Source of the DNA: CAIMUS01 sp963708455
GTDB lineage: Bacteria > Pseudomonadota > Gammaproteobacteria > Competibacterales > Competibacteraceae
Length of the DNA: 64,000 nt
Direction: 5' to 3'
NCBI GenBank assembly: GCA_963708455.1
Contig: CAVPSQ010000004.1
Span: forward strand, 186,001-250,000
A program made the translations under genes and the position numbers. Of the stretch, positions 25,730 through 34,759 are shown piece by piece (the first letter of the stretch is position 1; each line of letters starts with the position of its first letter). The notes below the pieces were generated by a model. That model was not told the origin of the DNA. It searched no databases and saw only the letters and a list, made by a program, of their open reading frames with translations.

Positions 25730-25798
25730 AACCCGGCCTCCTGGCGAGGAGGTCGGGTTATGCGCGTCCCTTACACCCGTTCACAGGATTGTTTTTTT
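25699..25798 (+). terminator. Candidate leuA transcription attenuator
   Basis: The arms CTGTGAACG (25699-25707) and CGTTCACAG (25778-25786) are perfect inverted copies, followed by seven T (25792-25798). Between them lies a second hairpin, AACCCGGCCTCC (25730-25741) with GGAGGTCGGGTT (25748-25759), one mismatch. A ribosome stalled at the leader's leucine codons would cover the left arm and stop the outer stem forming, allowing read-through into leuA. Confidence 0.55.
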
Positions 25799-25908
25799 AT
25801 GATATACGCCACCCCTTATCAGCGCACAGCCTCACGATTGACCGGCGACTGCGGCCGGATCGTCCACCTCTTTTCCCTTCCTTTCCAGGCTCTGCTACGA
25901 CTACCCGG

Positions 25909-25941
25909 CGGTCGTCGGGCCTAGCGGCTGCCCGACGACCG
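25909..25941 (+). other. Perfect 12-bp hairpin in the leuA leader
   Basis: CGGTCGTCGGGC (25909-25920) and GCCCGACGACCG (25930-25941) form a perfect stem with a nine-base loop, 59 bases before the leuA ATG. No T-run follows directly. It may be part of the leuA leader fold or stabilise its mRNA. Confidence 0.6.
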
Positions 25942-26000
25942 GAGCGACGCCGCGCCCGGCTTTTCCCTATTTTAGTTGCTGCAGAGTCGAGGAAATCATC

Positions 26001-27725
26001 ATGAAAGTTGATGCCGCCCGCAAATACCAACCTTTTACCCCGGTGCGCCTGCCGGACCGGCAGTGGCCCAACCGCACGCTCACCCAGGCGCCGGTCTGGT
26101 GCAGCGTCGATCTGCGCGATGGCAATCAGGCGCTGATCGAACCGATGGGGTCCGACCGCAAGCGGCGCATGTTCAAGCTGCTGGTCAACCTGGGCTTCAA
26201 GCAGATCGAGGTCGGTTTTCCCGCCGCCTCCCAGACCGATTACGATTTCACCCGTCAGTTGATCGAGGAGGACCTGATCCCCGCCGATGTCGCGATCCAG
26301 GTGTTGACCCAGGCGCGCGAGCATCTGATCCGCCGCTCCTTCGAAGCGGTGCGGGGCGCCAGACGGGTGATCGTGCATCTGTATAACTCCACCTCGCCCG
26401 TGCAGCGGCGGGTGGTGTTCGGCATGGACCGTGCCGGTATCATCGACATCGCAGTCCAGGGTGCGGAATTGATCCAGGCCATCGCCGCCGATTATCCGCA
26501 AACCGAGTGGATCTTCCAGTACTCGCCGGAAAGCTTCACCGGCACTGAGCTGGACTTCGCTCTGGACATCTGCGAGGCCGTCACCGAGGTCTGGCGGCCC
26601 ACGCCGGAGCGCAAGGTGATTCTGAATCTGCCGGCTACGGTAGAAATGTCCACGCCGAATATCCATGCCGATCAGATCGAATGGTTCGTGCGCCATTTCA
26701 ACCGTCGCGATTCGGTGCTTATCAGCCTGCATCCGCACAACGACCGGGGTACGGCGGTGGCCGCCGCCGAGCTGGCCATGCTGGCCGGCGCCGAGCGGGT
26801 GGAAGGCACCCTGTTTGGCAACGGCGAACGCACCGGCAACGTGGATATCGTCACCCTGGCTCTCAATCTGTTCACCCAGGGTATCGATCCCGGTCTGGAT
26901 CTGTCCGATATCAACACGGTGATCCGCGAAGCCGAGTATTGCAATCAGCTTCCGGTGCATCCCCGCCATCCCTATGCCGGCGAACTGGTGTTCACGGCGT
27001 TTTCCGGCTCCCATCAGGACGCCATCAAGAAAGGTTTGACCGCCAGCGCCGCCGAGCCGATCTGGGAAGTGCCCTATCTGCCCATCGACCCGGCCGATGT
27101 GGGTCGCACCTACGAGGCGGTCATCCGTATCAACAGCCAGTCCGGCAAGGGCGGCATCGCCTACGTGCTGGAGAAGGACTATGGTGTGCGGCTGCCGCGT
27201 CGCTTGCAAATCGAATTCAGTCAGATCATCCAGGCGCTTGCCGACCAGACCGGTAAGGAACTGACGCCCGCCGCAATCTGGCATGCCTTCCAGGCAGAGT
27301 ATCTGGACGCCAAAGCGCCGTATACCTGCGTCGAGCATCGCGAGGGCCCGGACGGGCGCACCGCCGAAGTGGACCGGCTGACTGCGACGATCCGCTATCA
27401 CCAGCGGGAGCGGATCATATCCGGCAGCGGCAACGGTCCCATCGACGCGTTTGTGGACGCCATGCGCCGTCACTGCGGGATCGATGTCAAGCTGGTGGAT
27501 TATCACGAGCACGCCATTGGGGCCGGCGCCAACGCCACGGCAGTGTCTTATGTGGAAATCCGCGCCGCCGACGGCACATCCGTGTTCGGCGTGGGGCTGC
27601 ACGGCAATATTGTCACCGCCTCCTTGCAGGCGGTGCTGAGCGCCGTCAACCGCGCCCTGCGGGGCAACGTGCTGAGCGCCGACGGCGCCGCCTGCATGGC
27701 ACAGGTCAGGCAGGCGTCGGCGTAG
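26001..27725 (+). CDS. leuA: 2-isopropylmalate synthase LeuA (long form)
   Basis: This 574-residue enzyme condenses acetyl-CoA with 2-oxoisovalerate, the first step of leucine synthesis. The catalytic barrel has SVDLRDGNQALIEP, GFKQIEVGFPAASQTDYDF, the metal motif SLHPHNDRGTAVA and GTLFGNGERTGNVD; the C-terminal allosteric domain for leucine feedback is complete. The RKYQPF start and overall length mark the LeuA type 2 subgroup. GAGGAAA lies eight bases upstream of ATG. Regulation by attenuation is likely from its leader. No other leu gene follows. Confidence 0.97.
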   Translation: MKVDAARKYQPFTPVRLPDRQWPNRTLTQAPVWCSVDLRDGNQALIEPMGSDRKRRMFKLLVNLGFKQIEVGFPAASQTDYDFTRQLIEEDLIPADVAIQVLTQAREHLIRRSFEAVRGARRVIVHLYNSTSPVQRRVVFGMDRAGIIDIAVQGAELIQAIAADYPQTEWIFQYSPESFTGTELDFALDICEAVTEVWRPTPERKVILNLPATVEMSTPNIHADQIEWFVRHFNRRDSVLISLHPHNDRGTAVAAAELAMLAGAERVEGTLFGNGERTGNVDIVTLALNLFTQGIDPGLDLSDINTVIREAEYCNQLPVHPRHPYAGELVFTAFSGSHQDAIKKGLTASAAEPIWEVPYLPIDPADVGRTYEAVIRINSQSGKGGIAYVLEKDYGVRLPRRLQIEFSQIIQALADQTGKELTPAAIWHAFQAEYLDAKAPYTCVEHREGPDGRTAEVDRLTATIRYHQRERIISGSGNGPIDAFVDAMRRHCGIDVKLVDYHEHAIGAGANATAVSYVEIRAADGTSVFGVGLHGNIVTASLQAVLSAVNRALRGNVLSADGAACMAQVRQASA

Positions 27726-27744
27726 GCTAAGGTGAGGAACGAAG

Positions 27745-27772
27745 CGCGGCGCTCGTGGGCAACGGCGCCGCG
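27745..27772 (+). terminator. GC hairpin after leuA
   Basis: CGCGGCGC and GCGCCGCG form a perfect eight-base stem 20 bases after the leuA stop. There is no T-run, so a terminator role is uncertain. Confidence 0.35.
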
Positions 27773-27893
27773 ACTGTTCAGGTTAGAGCCGTAGGCGGCA
27801 GCACTCAACCTACTTAACAACCTATCAAAATCAATGTCTTAGACCAATCCTCCCCGACCCTATCGTAAACTGGCGAAGGAACTTCCGGCTTTG

Positions 27894-27920
27894 TTAGCAC
27901 TCCTATGCGGAGATTGCTAA
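27894..27920 (+). promoter_or_regulatory. CIRCE-like HrcA operator before rpoH
   Basis: The sequence reads TTAGCACTC-N9-GATTGCTAA, differing from the CIRCE consensus (TTAGCACTC-N9-GAGTGCTAA) at a single base. The right arm ends six bases before a -10-like TATAGT (27927-27932). A repressor bound here would block that promoter. CIRCE is the operator of the HrcA repressor, normally in front of groESL or dnaK. Confidence 0.75.
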
Positions 27921-27961
27921 AATAGTTATAGTACTGTTCAGTATCAGGGGGATTTTACCGC

Positions 27962-28861
27962 ATGAACGCTACCGCTTTGATTCCCAAACCGGCGAGTCTG
28001 CCGGTTGCCAAAACGCTCAACCTGCCGATTTCGGTTTATAGCCTGGACAGTTATATCCAGGCGGTCAACAGCCTATCCGTACTGAGCGCCGAACAGGAAC
28101 AGGAACTGGCGCTGCGCTTACAGCAGCACAACGATCTGGACGCCGCCCGCCAACTGGTTATGGCGCATCTGCGTTTCGTCGTGCATATTGCGCGGGGCTA
28201 TATCGGCTACGGTCTGCCGCTGGGCGATCTGATCCAGGAAGGCAACATCGGTCTGATGAAGGCCGTCAAGCGTTTCGACCCGGGCCACGGCGTGCGGCTG
28301 GTGTCCTTCGCTGTGCATTGGATTCGGGCGGAGATTCACGAGTTTGTCCTGCGCAACTGGCGCATCGTCAAAGTCGCCACCACCAAGGCGCAGCGCAAGC
28401 TGTTCTTCAATCTGCGCAGCAGCAAGAAGCGGCTCGGCTGGTTCAATCGGGAAGAAGTGGAGACCGTGGCCAGGGATCTGGGGGTCAGCGCCGACGAAGT
28501 ACTGGAAATGGAATCCCGGCTCAGCCGCCAGGATGTTTCCTTCGACCCCACGCCCCAGACCGGCGGCGAGGACGAGCGGGATAACACGGCCCCCTTAGCC
28601 TATCTGCAGGACCCCAACCTCGACCCGGCGGAGTTGCTGGAACAGGAGGATTGGGAAGGCAAGGTGACCCACCGTCTGGCCGCGGCCTTGGAAAGTCTGG
28701 ATGCGCGCAGCCGCGACATCGTGCAGCGCCGCTGGTTGGGCGACGCCAAGCCCACTCTGCACGAGCTGGCGGCGGAATATAAGGTGTCTGCCGAACGCAT
28801 CCGGCAGATCGAAAGCAACGCCATGAAAAAACTCAAAGCCTGCCTGCCAGTGGCGGCTTAA
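27962..28861 (+). CDS. rpoH: Heat-shock sigma factor RpoH (sigma-32)
   Basis: This 299-residue sigma-70-family factor has region 2 (HLRFVVHIARGYIGYGLPLGDLIQEGNIGLMKAVKRFDP, VRLVSFAVHWIRAEIHEFVLRNWRIV), the RpoH box (KAQRKLFFNLRSSKKRLGW) and region 4 (LHELAAEYKVSAERIRQIESNAMKKLK). It directs transcription of chaperone and protease genes in heat stress. AGGGGGA lies nine bases before the ATG. Unlike many gammaproteobacteria it does not follow ftsX. A CIRCE-like site overlaps its promoter region. Confidence 0.96.
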   Translation: MNATALIPKPASLPVAKTLNLPISVYSLDSYIQAVNSLSVLSAEQEQELALRLQQHNDLDAARQLVMAHLRFVVHIARGYIGYGLPLGDLIQEGNIGLMKAVKRFDPGHGVRLVSFAVHWIRAEIHEFVLRNWRIVKVATTKAQRKLFFNLRSSKKRLGWFNREEVETVARDLGVSADEVLEMESRLSRQDVSFDPTPQTGGEDERDNTAPLAYLQDPNLDPAELLEQEDWEGKVTHRLAAALESLDARSRDIVQRRWLGDAKPTLHELAAEYKVSAERIRQIESNAMKKLKACLPVAA

Positions 28862-28874
28862 AACCGTTGCAACG

Positions 28875-28900
28875 ACCCGCCTGCAGGGCGGGTTTGGTAT
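28875..28900 (+). terminator. Terminator after rpoH
   Basis: ACCCGCC and GGCGGGT form a seven-base stem with a five-base loop, followed by TTTGGTATT, 14 bases after the rpoH stop. The T-run is interrupted, so termination may be partial. Confidence 0.6.
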
Positions 28901-28965
28901 TCTCCCGCAAGCGGGCGAGGGGCGTGAACGGTTACCCCGCTTAAGCTCAACCTGAGTCATGATCT

Positions 28966-29376
28966 ATGTTTGACGAAGTGGTCAAGTCGTCAGATGCCGC
29001 TCTTTCCCAGGCGGTGGCGTTATTGCAGCAACGCTTCGATCCGGTCGCCATTTTGCTGTATGGCTCTTACGCCCGCAATCAGGCTCATCCTGAAAGCGAT
29101 ATTGATCTTGCTATGTTCCAACCCCGGATCAAGCCCGATATCTTCGCACTGAACCTTGCCAGGGTCGATCTGGAAGATCTTTGCAGGCGCCCGGTCGATC
29201 TGGTGATTCTGGAAGCAATATCAGCAGTGCTCGCCATGCAGATTTTACGTAATCACCGGCTCTTGGCTTTGCAGAATAGAGGGCCACTGGATGCCTTTGT
29301 GGTCAAAACCCTGACCGACTATGCCGATTTAAAGATCGTGCGGCGTCCTATCGAGGCAGCGCTGCTTAAATCATGA
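28966..29376 (+). CDS. mntA: MntA-like antitoxin adenylyltransferase
   Basis: This 136-residue minimal nucleotidyltransferase has GSYARNQAHPESDIDLA at 33-49, the GS-X10-DXD signature with Asp45 and Asp47. In studied type VII toxin-antitoxin systems MntA AMPylates a tyrosine of HepT and so neutralises it. The gene overlaps hepT in an ATGA. The pair is AT-richer than its neighbours, consistent with acquisition by transfer. Confidence 0.85.
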   Translation: MFDEVVKSSDAALSQAVALLQQRFDPVAILLYGSYARNQAHPESDIDLAMFQPRIKPDIFALNLARVDLEDLCRRPVDLVILEAISAVLAMQILRNHRLLALQNRGPLDAFVVKTLTDYADLKIVRRPIEAALLKS

Positions 29377-29789
29377 TCGACGATATTACTCTGGCTAAAC
29401 TCGCCGTTATCCGCCGCTGTCTGCAACGCATCCAAAGCAAAACCGACGGCGATCCGGAGACTGTCGATGATATCGATATTCAGGATATTGTCCTGCTGAA
29501 TTTACAGCGCGCCATTCAAGCGACTATCGATCTGGCAGCCCATTTGATAACGATCCACCCCTGGGGATTACCAGCCAGCCTCAAAGAACATTTCACCTTA
29601 CTCGCCGGGCAGGGGATTATCGATCGGGAATTGAGCCGTCATCTGGAAACGATGGTGGGATTTAGAAATATCGCTGTACATGAATATCAAGCCCTTGATA
29701 TTGCTATTCTAAAGCGCATTTTACGGGAAAGATTGGAAGACTTTGCTGCCTTTGAAAGGGCAGTGAAACGCTTTCTAAACCAACCTTAA
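29373..29789 (+). CDS. hepT: HepT-like ribonuclease toxin (HEPN)
   Basis: This 138-residue helical HEPN-fold protein has the active-site motif RNIAVHEY (Arg98, His103, Tyr105), the RX4HXY pattern in which the tyrosine is the residue AMPylated by MntA. HepT toxins cut RNA. It follows mntA with a four-base overlap. Both catalytic residues are present, so the module appears functional. Confidence 0.86.
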   Translation: MIDDITLAKLAVIRRCLQRIQSKTDGDPETVDDIDIQDIVLLNLQRAIQATIDLAAHLITIHPWGLPASLKEHFTLLAGQGIIDRELSRHLETMVGFRNIAVHEYQALDIAILKRILRERLEDFAAFERAVKRFLNQP

Positions 29790-29847
29790 CAGCCAGACAG
29801 ATCGCCGCCTGTACCGAAATCACCGAATGACAGCAAAGGTAATTGTC

Positions 29848-30969
29848 ATGCACTGCGACTTTGTCGAACTGGCGGCGCCCGGCGTGCGGGCGTTGCAACC
29901 CTATCAGCCCGGTAAACCGGACAGCGAAGTCCGCCGCGAATACGGCCTTGCCGAAGTCATCAAGCTGGCCTCCAATGAAAATCCCCTCGGTCCCAGCCCT
30001 AAAGCGCTGGCGGCGGTGCGCGCGTGTCTGGGCGAACTGGCCCGCTACCCGGACGGCAACGGCTTCGAACTCAAGGCGGCGCTCGCGGCGCACTTGAATG
30101 TCTCCCCCGACAGCATCACCCTGGGCAATGGCTCCAACGATGTGCTGGAGATCATCGCCCGGACTTTTCTGACCCCGGCGCATGCCGGCGTATTCGCCCA
30201 ACATGCCTTTGCCGTCTATCCGCTGGTCACCCAGGCCAGCGGCGCACAGGCGCGGGTCGCCACAGCCAATCCGCCCGACCATGCCATGCCGTATGGCCAT
30301 GACCTGAAGGCGCTGGCGGAGCAGATCGATGCTAAAACCCGGCTGGTATTTATTGCCAATCCCAACAACCCGACCGGCACCTGGTTAAACGGCGGCGAGT
30401 TGGCAGCCTTCCTGGAGAGAGTGCCCGAGCAGGTCATCGTGGCTGTGGATGAGGCTTACACTGACTATGTCGATGAGCCGGATTATCCCGATACCATTCC
30501 CTGGGTGGAGCGGTTCCCGAATCTGATCGTCACCCGCACCTTTTCCAAAGCCTACGGTCTAGCCGGTCTGCGGGTGGGTTTCGCCGTCTCGCATCCGCAG
30601 GTGGCGAATCTGCTCAACCGGGTGCGCCAGCCGTTCAATGTCAACATGCCGGCGCAGGTGGCGGCGGTCGCCGCGCTCGGCGATACCGACCATCTGGAGC
30701 GCAGCCGGCGGGTCAACCGGGAGGGGATGGCTGTGCTGCAAAGCGCCTTGGCTGGAATGGGCCTGCGTTATCTGCCGTCAGTCGGCAATTTTCTGTGTGT
30801 CGATATGGGCCGGCCTGGGCTGCAAATATTCGAGGCCTTGCTGCGCCGGGGCGTGACGGTGCGGCCGGTTGCCAATTACGGACTGCCCAATTTTCTGCGG
30901 ATTACTATCGGTACGGAGCGGGACAACAACCGGCTTATTAATGCCTTGCAGGAAGTGCTGACATTCTGA
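29848..30969 (+). CDS. hisC: Histidinol-phosphate aminotransferase HisC
   Basis: This class I/II PLP aminotransferase of about 373 residues has IKLASNENPLGPSP at the start, LGNGSNDVLEIIARTF, FIANPNNPTGTW, VDEAYTDYV, the PLP-lysine in TRTFSKAYGLAGLRVGF and FLRITIGT at the end. It converts imidazole-acetol phosphate to histidinol phosphate in histidine synthesis and may also act on aromatic amino acids. ATG 29848 has AAAGG eight bases upstream and is preferred over ATG 29827. No other his gene is adjacent. Confidence 0.93.
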   Translation: MHCDFVELAAPGVRALQPYQPGKPDSEVRREYGLAEVIKLASNENPLGPSPKALAAVRACLGELARYPDGNGFELKAALAAHLNVSPDSITLGNGSNDVLEIIARTFLTPAHAGVFAQHAFAVYPLVTQASGAQARVATANPPDHAMPYGHDLKALAEQIDAKTRLVFIANPNNPTGTWLNGGELAAFLERVPEQVIVAVDEAYTDYVDEPDYPDTIPWVERFPNLIVTRTFSKAYGLAGLRVGFAVSHPQVANLLNRVRQPFNVNMPAQVAAVAALGDTDHLERSRRVNREGMAVLQSALAGMGLRYLPSVGNFLCVDMGRPGLQIFEALLRRGVTVRPVANYGLPNFLRITIGTERDNNRLINALQEVLTF

Positions 30970-30983
30970 CCAGGGTCATCAGT

Positions 30984-32387
30984 TCACCCCGCCGCCTGGG
31001 AAAAGCTGGTTTCGATCAATCTGGACAGGGTTTCCTTGGCGGTCAGCCGGCTGGCGTCCGCGCCCAGCGTCTCCGGCGGCGCGCCGTTCAGGCGCGACCA
31101 GGCCGGATTCACTTTGGCGTCCTCCAAAACGAGCGGCAGACGGTAGCCGGTCCAGGCTTTATCGAGGGTCTTGGCGTTCAGCCGGATCTTCTCCTGACTG
31201 GCGTGGCCGCGCCGGAACAGCGCCCGCACCAGTTCGATCTGCCGCACGGCCAGCAGCCGCAGGGTCTCGTCATTGACGCGCAACTCGGACACGCCCCGCA
31301 AATAATCGGCCAGCCGCTTGCCGTGAGTGCGGGAACTGTCCAGCAGCGCGCCGATCGTTGCGCCAATCGCCGCGCCGGCACCCAGCGACGCGCCGCCGAC
31401 TGCCGCATCGAGAGCCAGACCGGCGACCGCTCCGGCGGCCGCTCCCCGCCCCGCCCGGATGCCGAATTGCTTCAGCGAGGCCGGGTTGAACAGGTCCATA
31501 CCCCAGTGACTGCCCTTGATCGGCAGGGCTTCCATGGCGTAGTCGTCCAGCCGAAACCGGAACAGTTCCAGCAAAGCATCCACGCACTGCTGCTCACGCT
31601 CCCGCACCCGCTGTTTCAAGGATTCCACCGCCGCATTGCGGTCGACATCAGCGGGCACCAGCACCCTGAAGGCGGCTACATCGAGCAGCAGATCCGCCAG
31701 CAGTGCCGCCGAGGTCCCGTTCAGCATGGTGCGCTGCCGCCGGCGGTCGTCGATCACCGCCTGCAAGGTCGGGTAGAAGCGATCCAGCAGGGTCTGCATC
31801 TTCTCGAACAAGCGGCGCTCGCCGTACTCGTCCAACACCACCGTATCGAACTCGACCACGGCGTGCAGATTCACCCTGGCCAGATGTTCCCGCCACACCG
31901 CGGTCTTGGCCGCCGGACTGGCGACGAAATTGAGCACCGGCACCACCGGTTTGGTGCAGCGGGCGAGAATCTCCAGTTCATCGCGATGCTTGGCCATGAC
32001 CCGGTCGCGCACGTCGATTACGTACAGGGCGACATCCGATAGCAGGAGTTGTCGCAGCACTTTGGCTTCCTGCTCGAACTCATCCTGCGCCGTTGGACCG
32101 GCGAGAAACTGCTGGATCAAGTCGATGCCGTAGCGGCGCTGGCCGCTATCCAACTGGTCCAGATGTTCGAGCAGGCCGATGGAATCTTCCAGCCCCGGCG
32201 TATCGTACAGATCGATCAGTGGCGCGCCGTCCACCAGCAGCGCGGCGCCCTCCACATGACGGGTGGTGGCGGGCCGGTTGGACACCTGCCCGAAATCGGC
32301 ATTGCGGGTGAGCGTGCGCAACAGCGAGGTTTTGCCGGTATTGGTATGGCCGACTACGGCCACCTTGAGGATGGGCAGCGGTCTCAT
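30984..32387 (-). CDS. GTPase with DUF3482 domain
   Basis: This 467-residue protein has an N-terminal G domain (P-loop GHTNTGKT at 14-21, DTPGLED as G3) and a helical C-terminal DUF3482 part with a Gly/Ala-rich hydrophobic stretch (GRGAAAGAVAGLALDAAVGG...GAAIGATIGALL) that could insert in or lie on the membrane. The ATG at 32387 overlaps the stop of the DUF2868 gene in an ATGA. The two families are commonly found as a pair; the shared function is unknown. Confidence 0.87.
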   Translation of the reverse strand: MRPLPILKVAVVGHTNTGKTSLLRTLTRNADFGQVSNRPATTRHVEGAALLVDGAPLIDLYDTPGLEDSIGLLEHLDQLDSGQRRYGIDLIQQFLAGPTAQDEFEQEAKVLRQLLLSDVALYVIDVRDRVMAKHRDELEILARCTKPVVPVLNFVASPAAKTAVWREHLARVNLHAVVEFDTVVLDEYGERRLFEKMQTLLDRFYPTLQAVIDDRRRQRTMLNGTSAALLADLLLDVAAFRVLVPADVDRNAAVESLKQRVREREQQCVDALLELFRFRLDDYAMEALPIKGSHWGMDLFNPASLKQFGIRAGRGAAAGAVAGLALDAAVGGASLGAGAAIGATIGALLDSSRTHGKRLADYLRGVSELRVNDETLRLLAVRQIELVRALFRRGHASQEKIRLNAKTLDKAWTGYRLPLVLEDAKVNPAWSRLNGAPPETLGADASRLTAKETLSRLIETSFSQAAG

Positions 32388-34567
32388 GCCGTCCGTTCCG
32401 CCCGGCAGGCGGCGTCGCAACGTTGCCGTAATTCCTCCAGCCAGCGGCGCGCCGCGTCCAGATTGGGGATGACCGACGGATCGCCGGTGCCGGCGGTGCG
32501 GTCGATGATCCGGGTGATGGCCGCTTCGGGACGCCCCTGCAATTCCAGCACCAGGGCGAACAGAGCGGCGCTGTTGATGGCGGCGCCGAGATCAACCGGC
32601 GTGGCCACCGCTGGCGGCGGCGCGCCTTGCGGTTTGAGCAAGGCGCTCAAGGCGGCGCCCATGCCGGCCCACAGCGGCAGCGAGGCGATAGCCGCCGGCG
32701 TCACCAGCGTAGCGGCGGCGATGCAGCTCAGCGCGCCCGCGGTGGCGCCGGCGGCGTACCAGCGGGGATTGGCGCGCAGCCGCGCCGGCAACAGATCGAG
32801 CATGTGGCGGGCGCCCGTTTTGGCCTGCTGGAGCAGGTCGCCATCCGCCTCAAGGGGCGGAATCTGCAACCACGCGCGCCAACCCGGCCGGTCGTGGTCG
32901 TACAGCGCGGCGATCGCCCGGTGGAGTTCGGCCTGGTCCTCCGCCCGTGGTGCGCCGGACCAGCGTTGGGCCTGTTGCAGAATCAGGGCGAAGGCCGGTT
33001 CGAGGCGGCTTTCCGGCCAGCCGGCGGCCGGTTCGCCGCCGAGCAGGGCGGCCAGGCGGGTGCGGCTGGCATCGGTCAGATGCTCCAGATCGGCGTCGAT
33101 CACCTGCCCGGCGGGGATGCCGGCGGCGGTGGCCAGCCGGCGCCAGTCGGCGAAACGCTGCTCCACTTCCGGCGGCGACTCCCGTTCCCGCAGCCGCTGG
33201 CCATCGGTGAGCAGGATGACCAGCGGAGCGCTCGAGGTGTGGCGGACGTCATTGAAGAAGCTGCCGGCACCGCGATCGGGGGTGATGGTCGCCGCACAGA
33301 CCAGGATAATCAGGCGGGGGGGCGGAGCAGCCACGCGCAGTTTTTCCAGGGCACGGGCGCGCTCCTCGCGGCTGTCCGCAAAGCCGAGATCCAGCCATTC
33401 CAGCCCGGCCAGCGGCGGCGGCCAGCCGGAGCCGGGGGGTTCGATCTCGAAGCCTAGCAGGGCGGTTGGACCGTAGGCGGCGCTGGGCAAGGGCGGCCGC
33501 GCCGGCGCGGCTTTTCTTGCGAGGTGCGGGCCGGCATCGGGATCGACCACACCGATGGACTCGGAGGCCGGCAGCAGGCGGGGCTGCAAGCGCATGAAAC
33601 CGGGCAAAGTGGTGTCCAGCCGGTAGTGGCGGCTGGCCCGCCGGCGGGCGAACAGGCACAGCAACAGCAGGACGGCGCGCGGCAGCAGGCCGTAAGCGAC
33701 CACGCTGCCGATAAGCAATCCCGACCAGGCTTCCCGGGCGCTGGCCGGCGGTTCGCCCTGGCCGGTCCAGTGACTGGCGCTGATCTGCCGCTGGTCAGGC
33801 GTGGTAAACCCCAGCGCCTCCGGCCCGCCGGCGAGCGCCCGCGTCAGCGTCACATAGGACGATTCGGACAGCATGGTCGTTTCCCAGACGAAGGTGTACT
33901 GCTTGATGCTGAGTATCCAGATCAGCATAAACAGACAGCCGCTGAGGAAGGCCAGCCACAGGCTGTGACTGACCGCGCTCACGGTCCAGCGGCCGATCGG
34001 ACTGCGGGCATAGACCGAGCCGATGGCCTGCAAGGCCGGCACATGCAGCGGCCCCTTGTGCCCCCATTGGGCGATGCGCCGGCCCAGCAGGTAAACCAGA
34101 TTGCCCAGCGAACCGCTGGGAATGGCGCCGGGTTTGATCAAGATGGCCATCACCCAGACGATCAGCATGACGGTATTCAGGCCCAGCAGACTGCCCAGCA
34201 CCCAGAAGAAGTTGATGACCGGGCCTTCCCGCAAGGAACCCAGGGTAAACTGCGCCGTGGTGGCGCCGGTGAACAGGACTATAACCAGGCTGACGACCAG
34301 GGTCAGGCGGAAAACGCTGTGCAGATGATGCAATGCCTGCCGCAGCTCGCCGCCGATTTTGAGCGCGCCGGAACGGGCGATAAGCCGCCGCTCCATATCG
34401 CCGTCGGCCGCCCGCGCGGCGGCGTCGGCATGCGGGTCCGTCAGGGGCGACCCTTGCGCATCCTCGTACAGTCGCACCGCCTCGGCCAGCAGGCGCTGCT
34501 CCAGGCCGGGGGTTGGCTGCATGAGGTCCAGTGAAAAGCGTGCTGCTGCGGTTTGGTTGGCAATCAT
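32384..34567 (-). CDS. DUF2868 membrane protein
   Basis: This 727-residue protein has several membrane segments in the first half (VFRLTLVVSLVIVLFTGATT, FFWVLGSLLGLNTVMLIVWVMAIL, LWLAFLSGCLFMLIWIL, LLIGSVVAYGLLPRAVLLLLCLFA). A long cytoplasmic region follows with a nucleotide-hydrolase-like beta strand (RLIILVCAATITPDR), and a further hydrophobic pair lies near 620. It fits the DUF2868 family, which is typically translated together with a DUF3482 GTPase as here. The reaction is not known. Confidence 0.85.
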   Translation of the reverse strand: MIANQTAAARFSLDLMQPTPGLEQRLLAEAVRLYEDAQGSPLTDPHADAAARAADGDMERRLIARSGALKIGGELRQALHHLHSVFRLTLVVSLVIVLFTGATTAQFTLGSLREGPVINFFWVLGSLLGLNTVMLIVWVMAILIKPGAIPSGSLGNLVYLLGRRIAQWGHKGPLHVPALQAIGSVYARSPIGRWTVSAVSHSLWLAFLSGCLFMLIWILSIKQYTFVWETTMLSESSYVTLTRALAGGPEALGFTTPDQRQISASHWTGQGEPPASAREAWSGLLIGSVVAYGLLPRAVLLLLCLFARRRASRHYRLDTTLPGFMRLQPRLLPASESIGVVDPDAGPHLARKAAPARPPLPSAAYGPTALLGFEIEPPGSGWPPPLAGLEWLDLGFADSREERARALEKLRVAAPPPRLIILVCAATITPDRGAGSFFNDVRHTSSAPLVILLTDGQRLRERESPPEVEQRFADWRRLATAAGIPAGQVIDADLEHLTDASRTRLAALLGGEPAAGWPESRLEPAFALILQQAQRWSGAPRAEDQAELHRAIAALYDHDRPGWRAWLQIPPLEADGDLLQQAKTGARHMLDLLPARLRANPRWYAAGATAGALSCIAAATLVTPAAIASLPLWAGMGAALSALLKPQGAPPPAVATPVDLGAAINSAALFALVLELQGRPEAAITRIIDRTAGTGDPSVIPNLDAARRWLEELRQRCDAACRAERTA

Positions 34568-34759
34568 CAGGTAGGGCGGTTGCGCGCAGACCGCGCTGAA
34601 TAAAGCACCAGCGCCGGCGCCTGAATACCATTGATAAATGATGTATATCCCACTGAAAAGCGCTCAATCATAAAGCATACAGTGCGCTGGCACCACCTGT
34701 TCAAATTGTGGCTGATGGCGGCAATACGGCGGGAAACGCGGCCACCGGCCGGCGTTAAT

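Noticed and set aside
25797..27602. 601-codon frame antisense to leuA
   Set aside because: LeuA on the plus strand is complete and well conserved.
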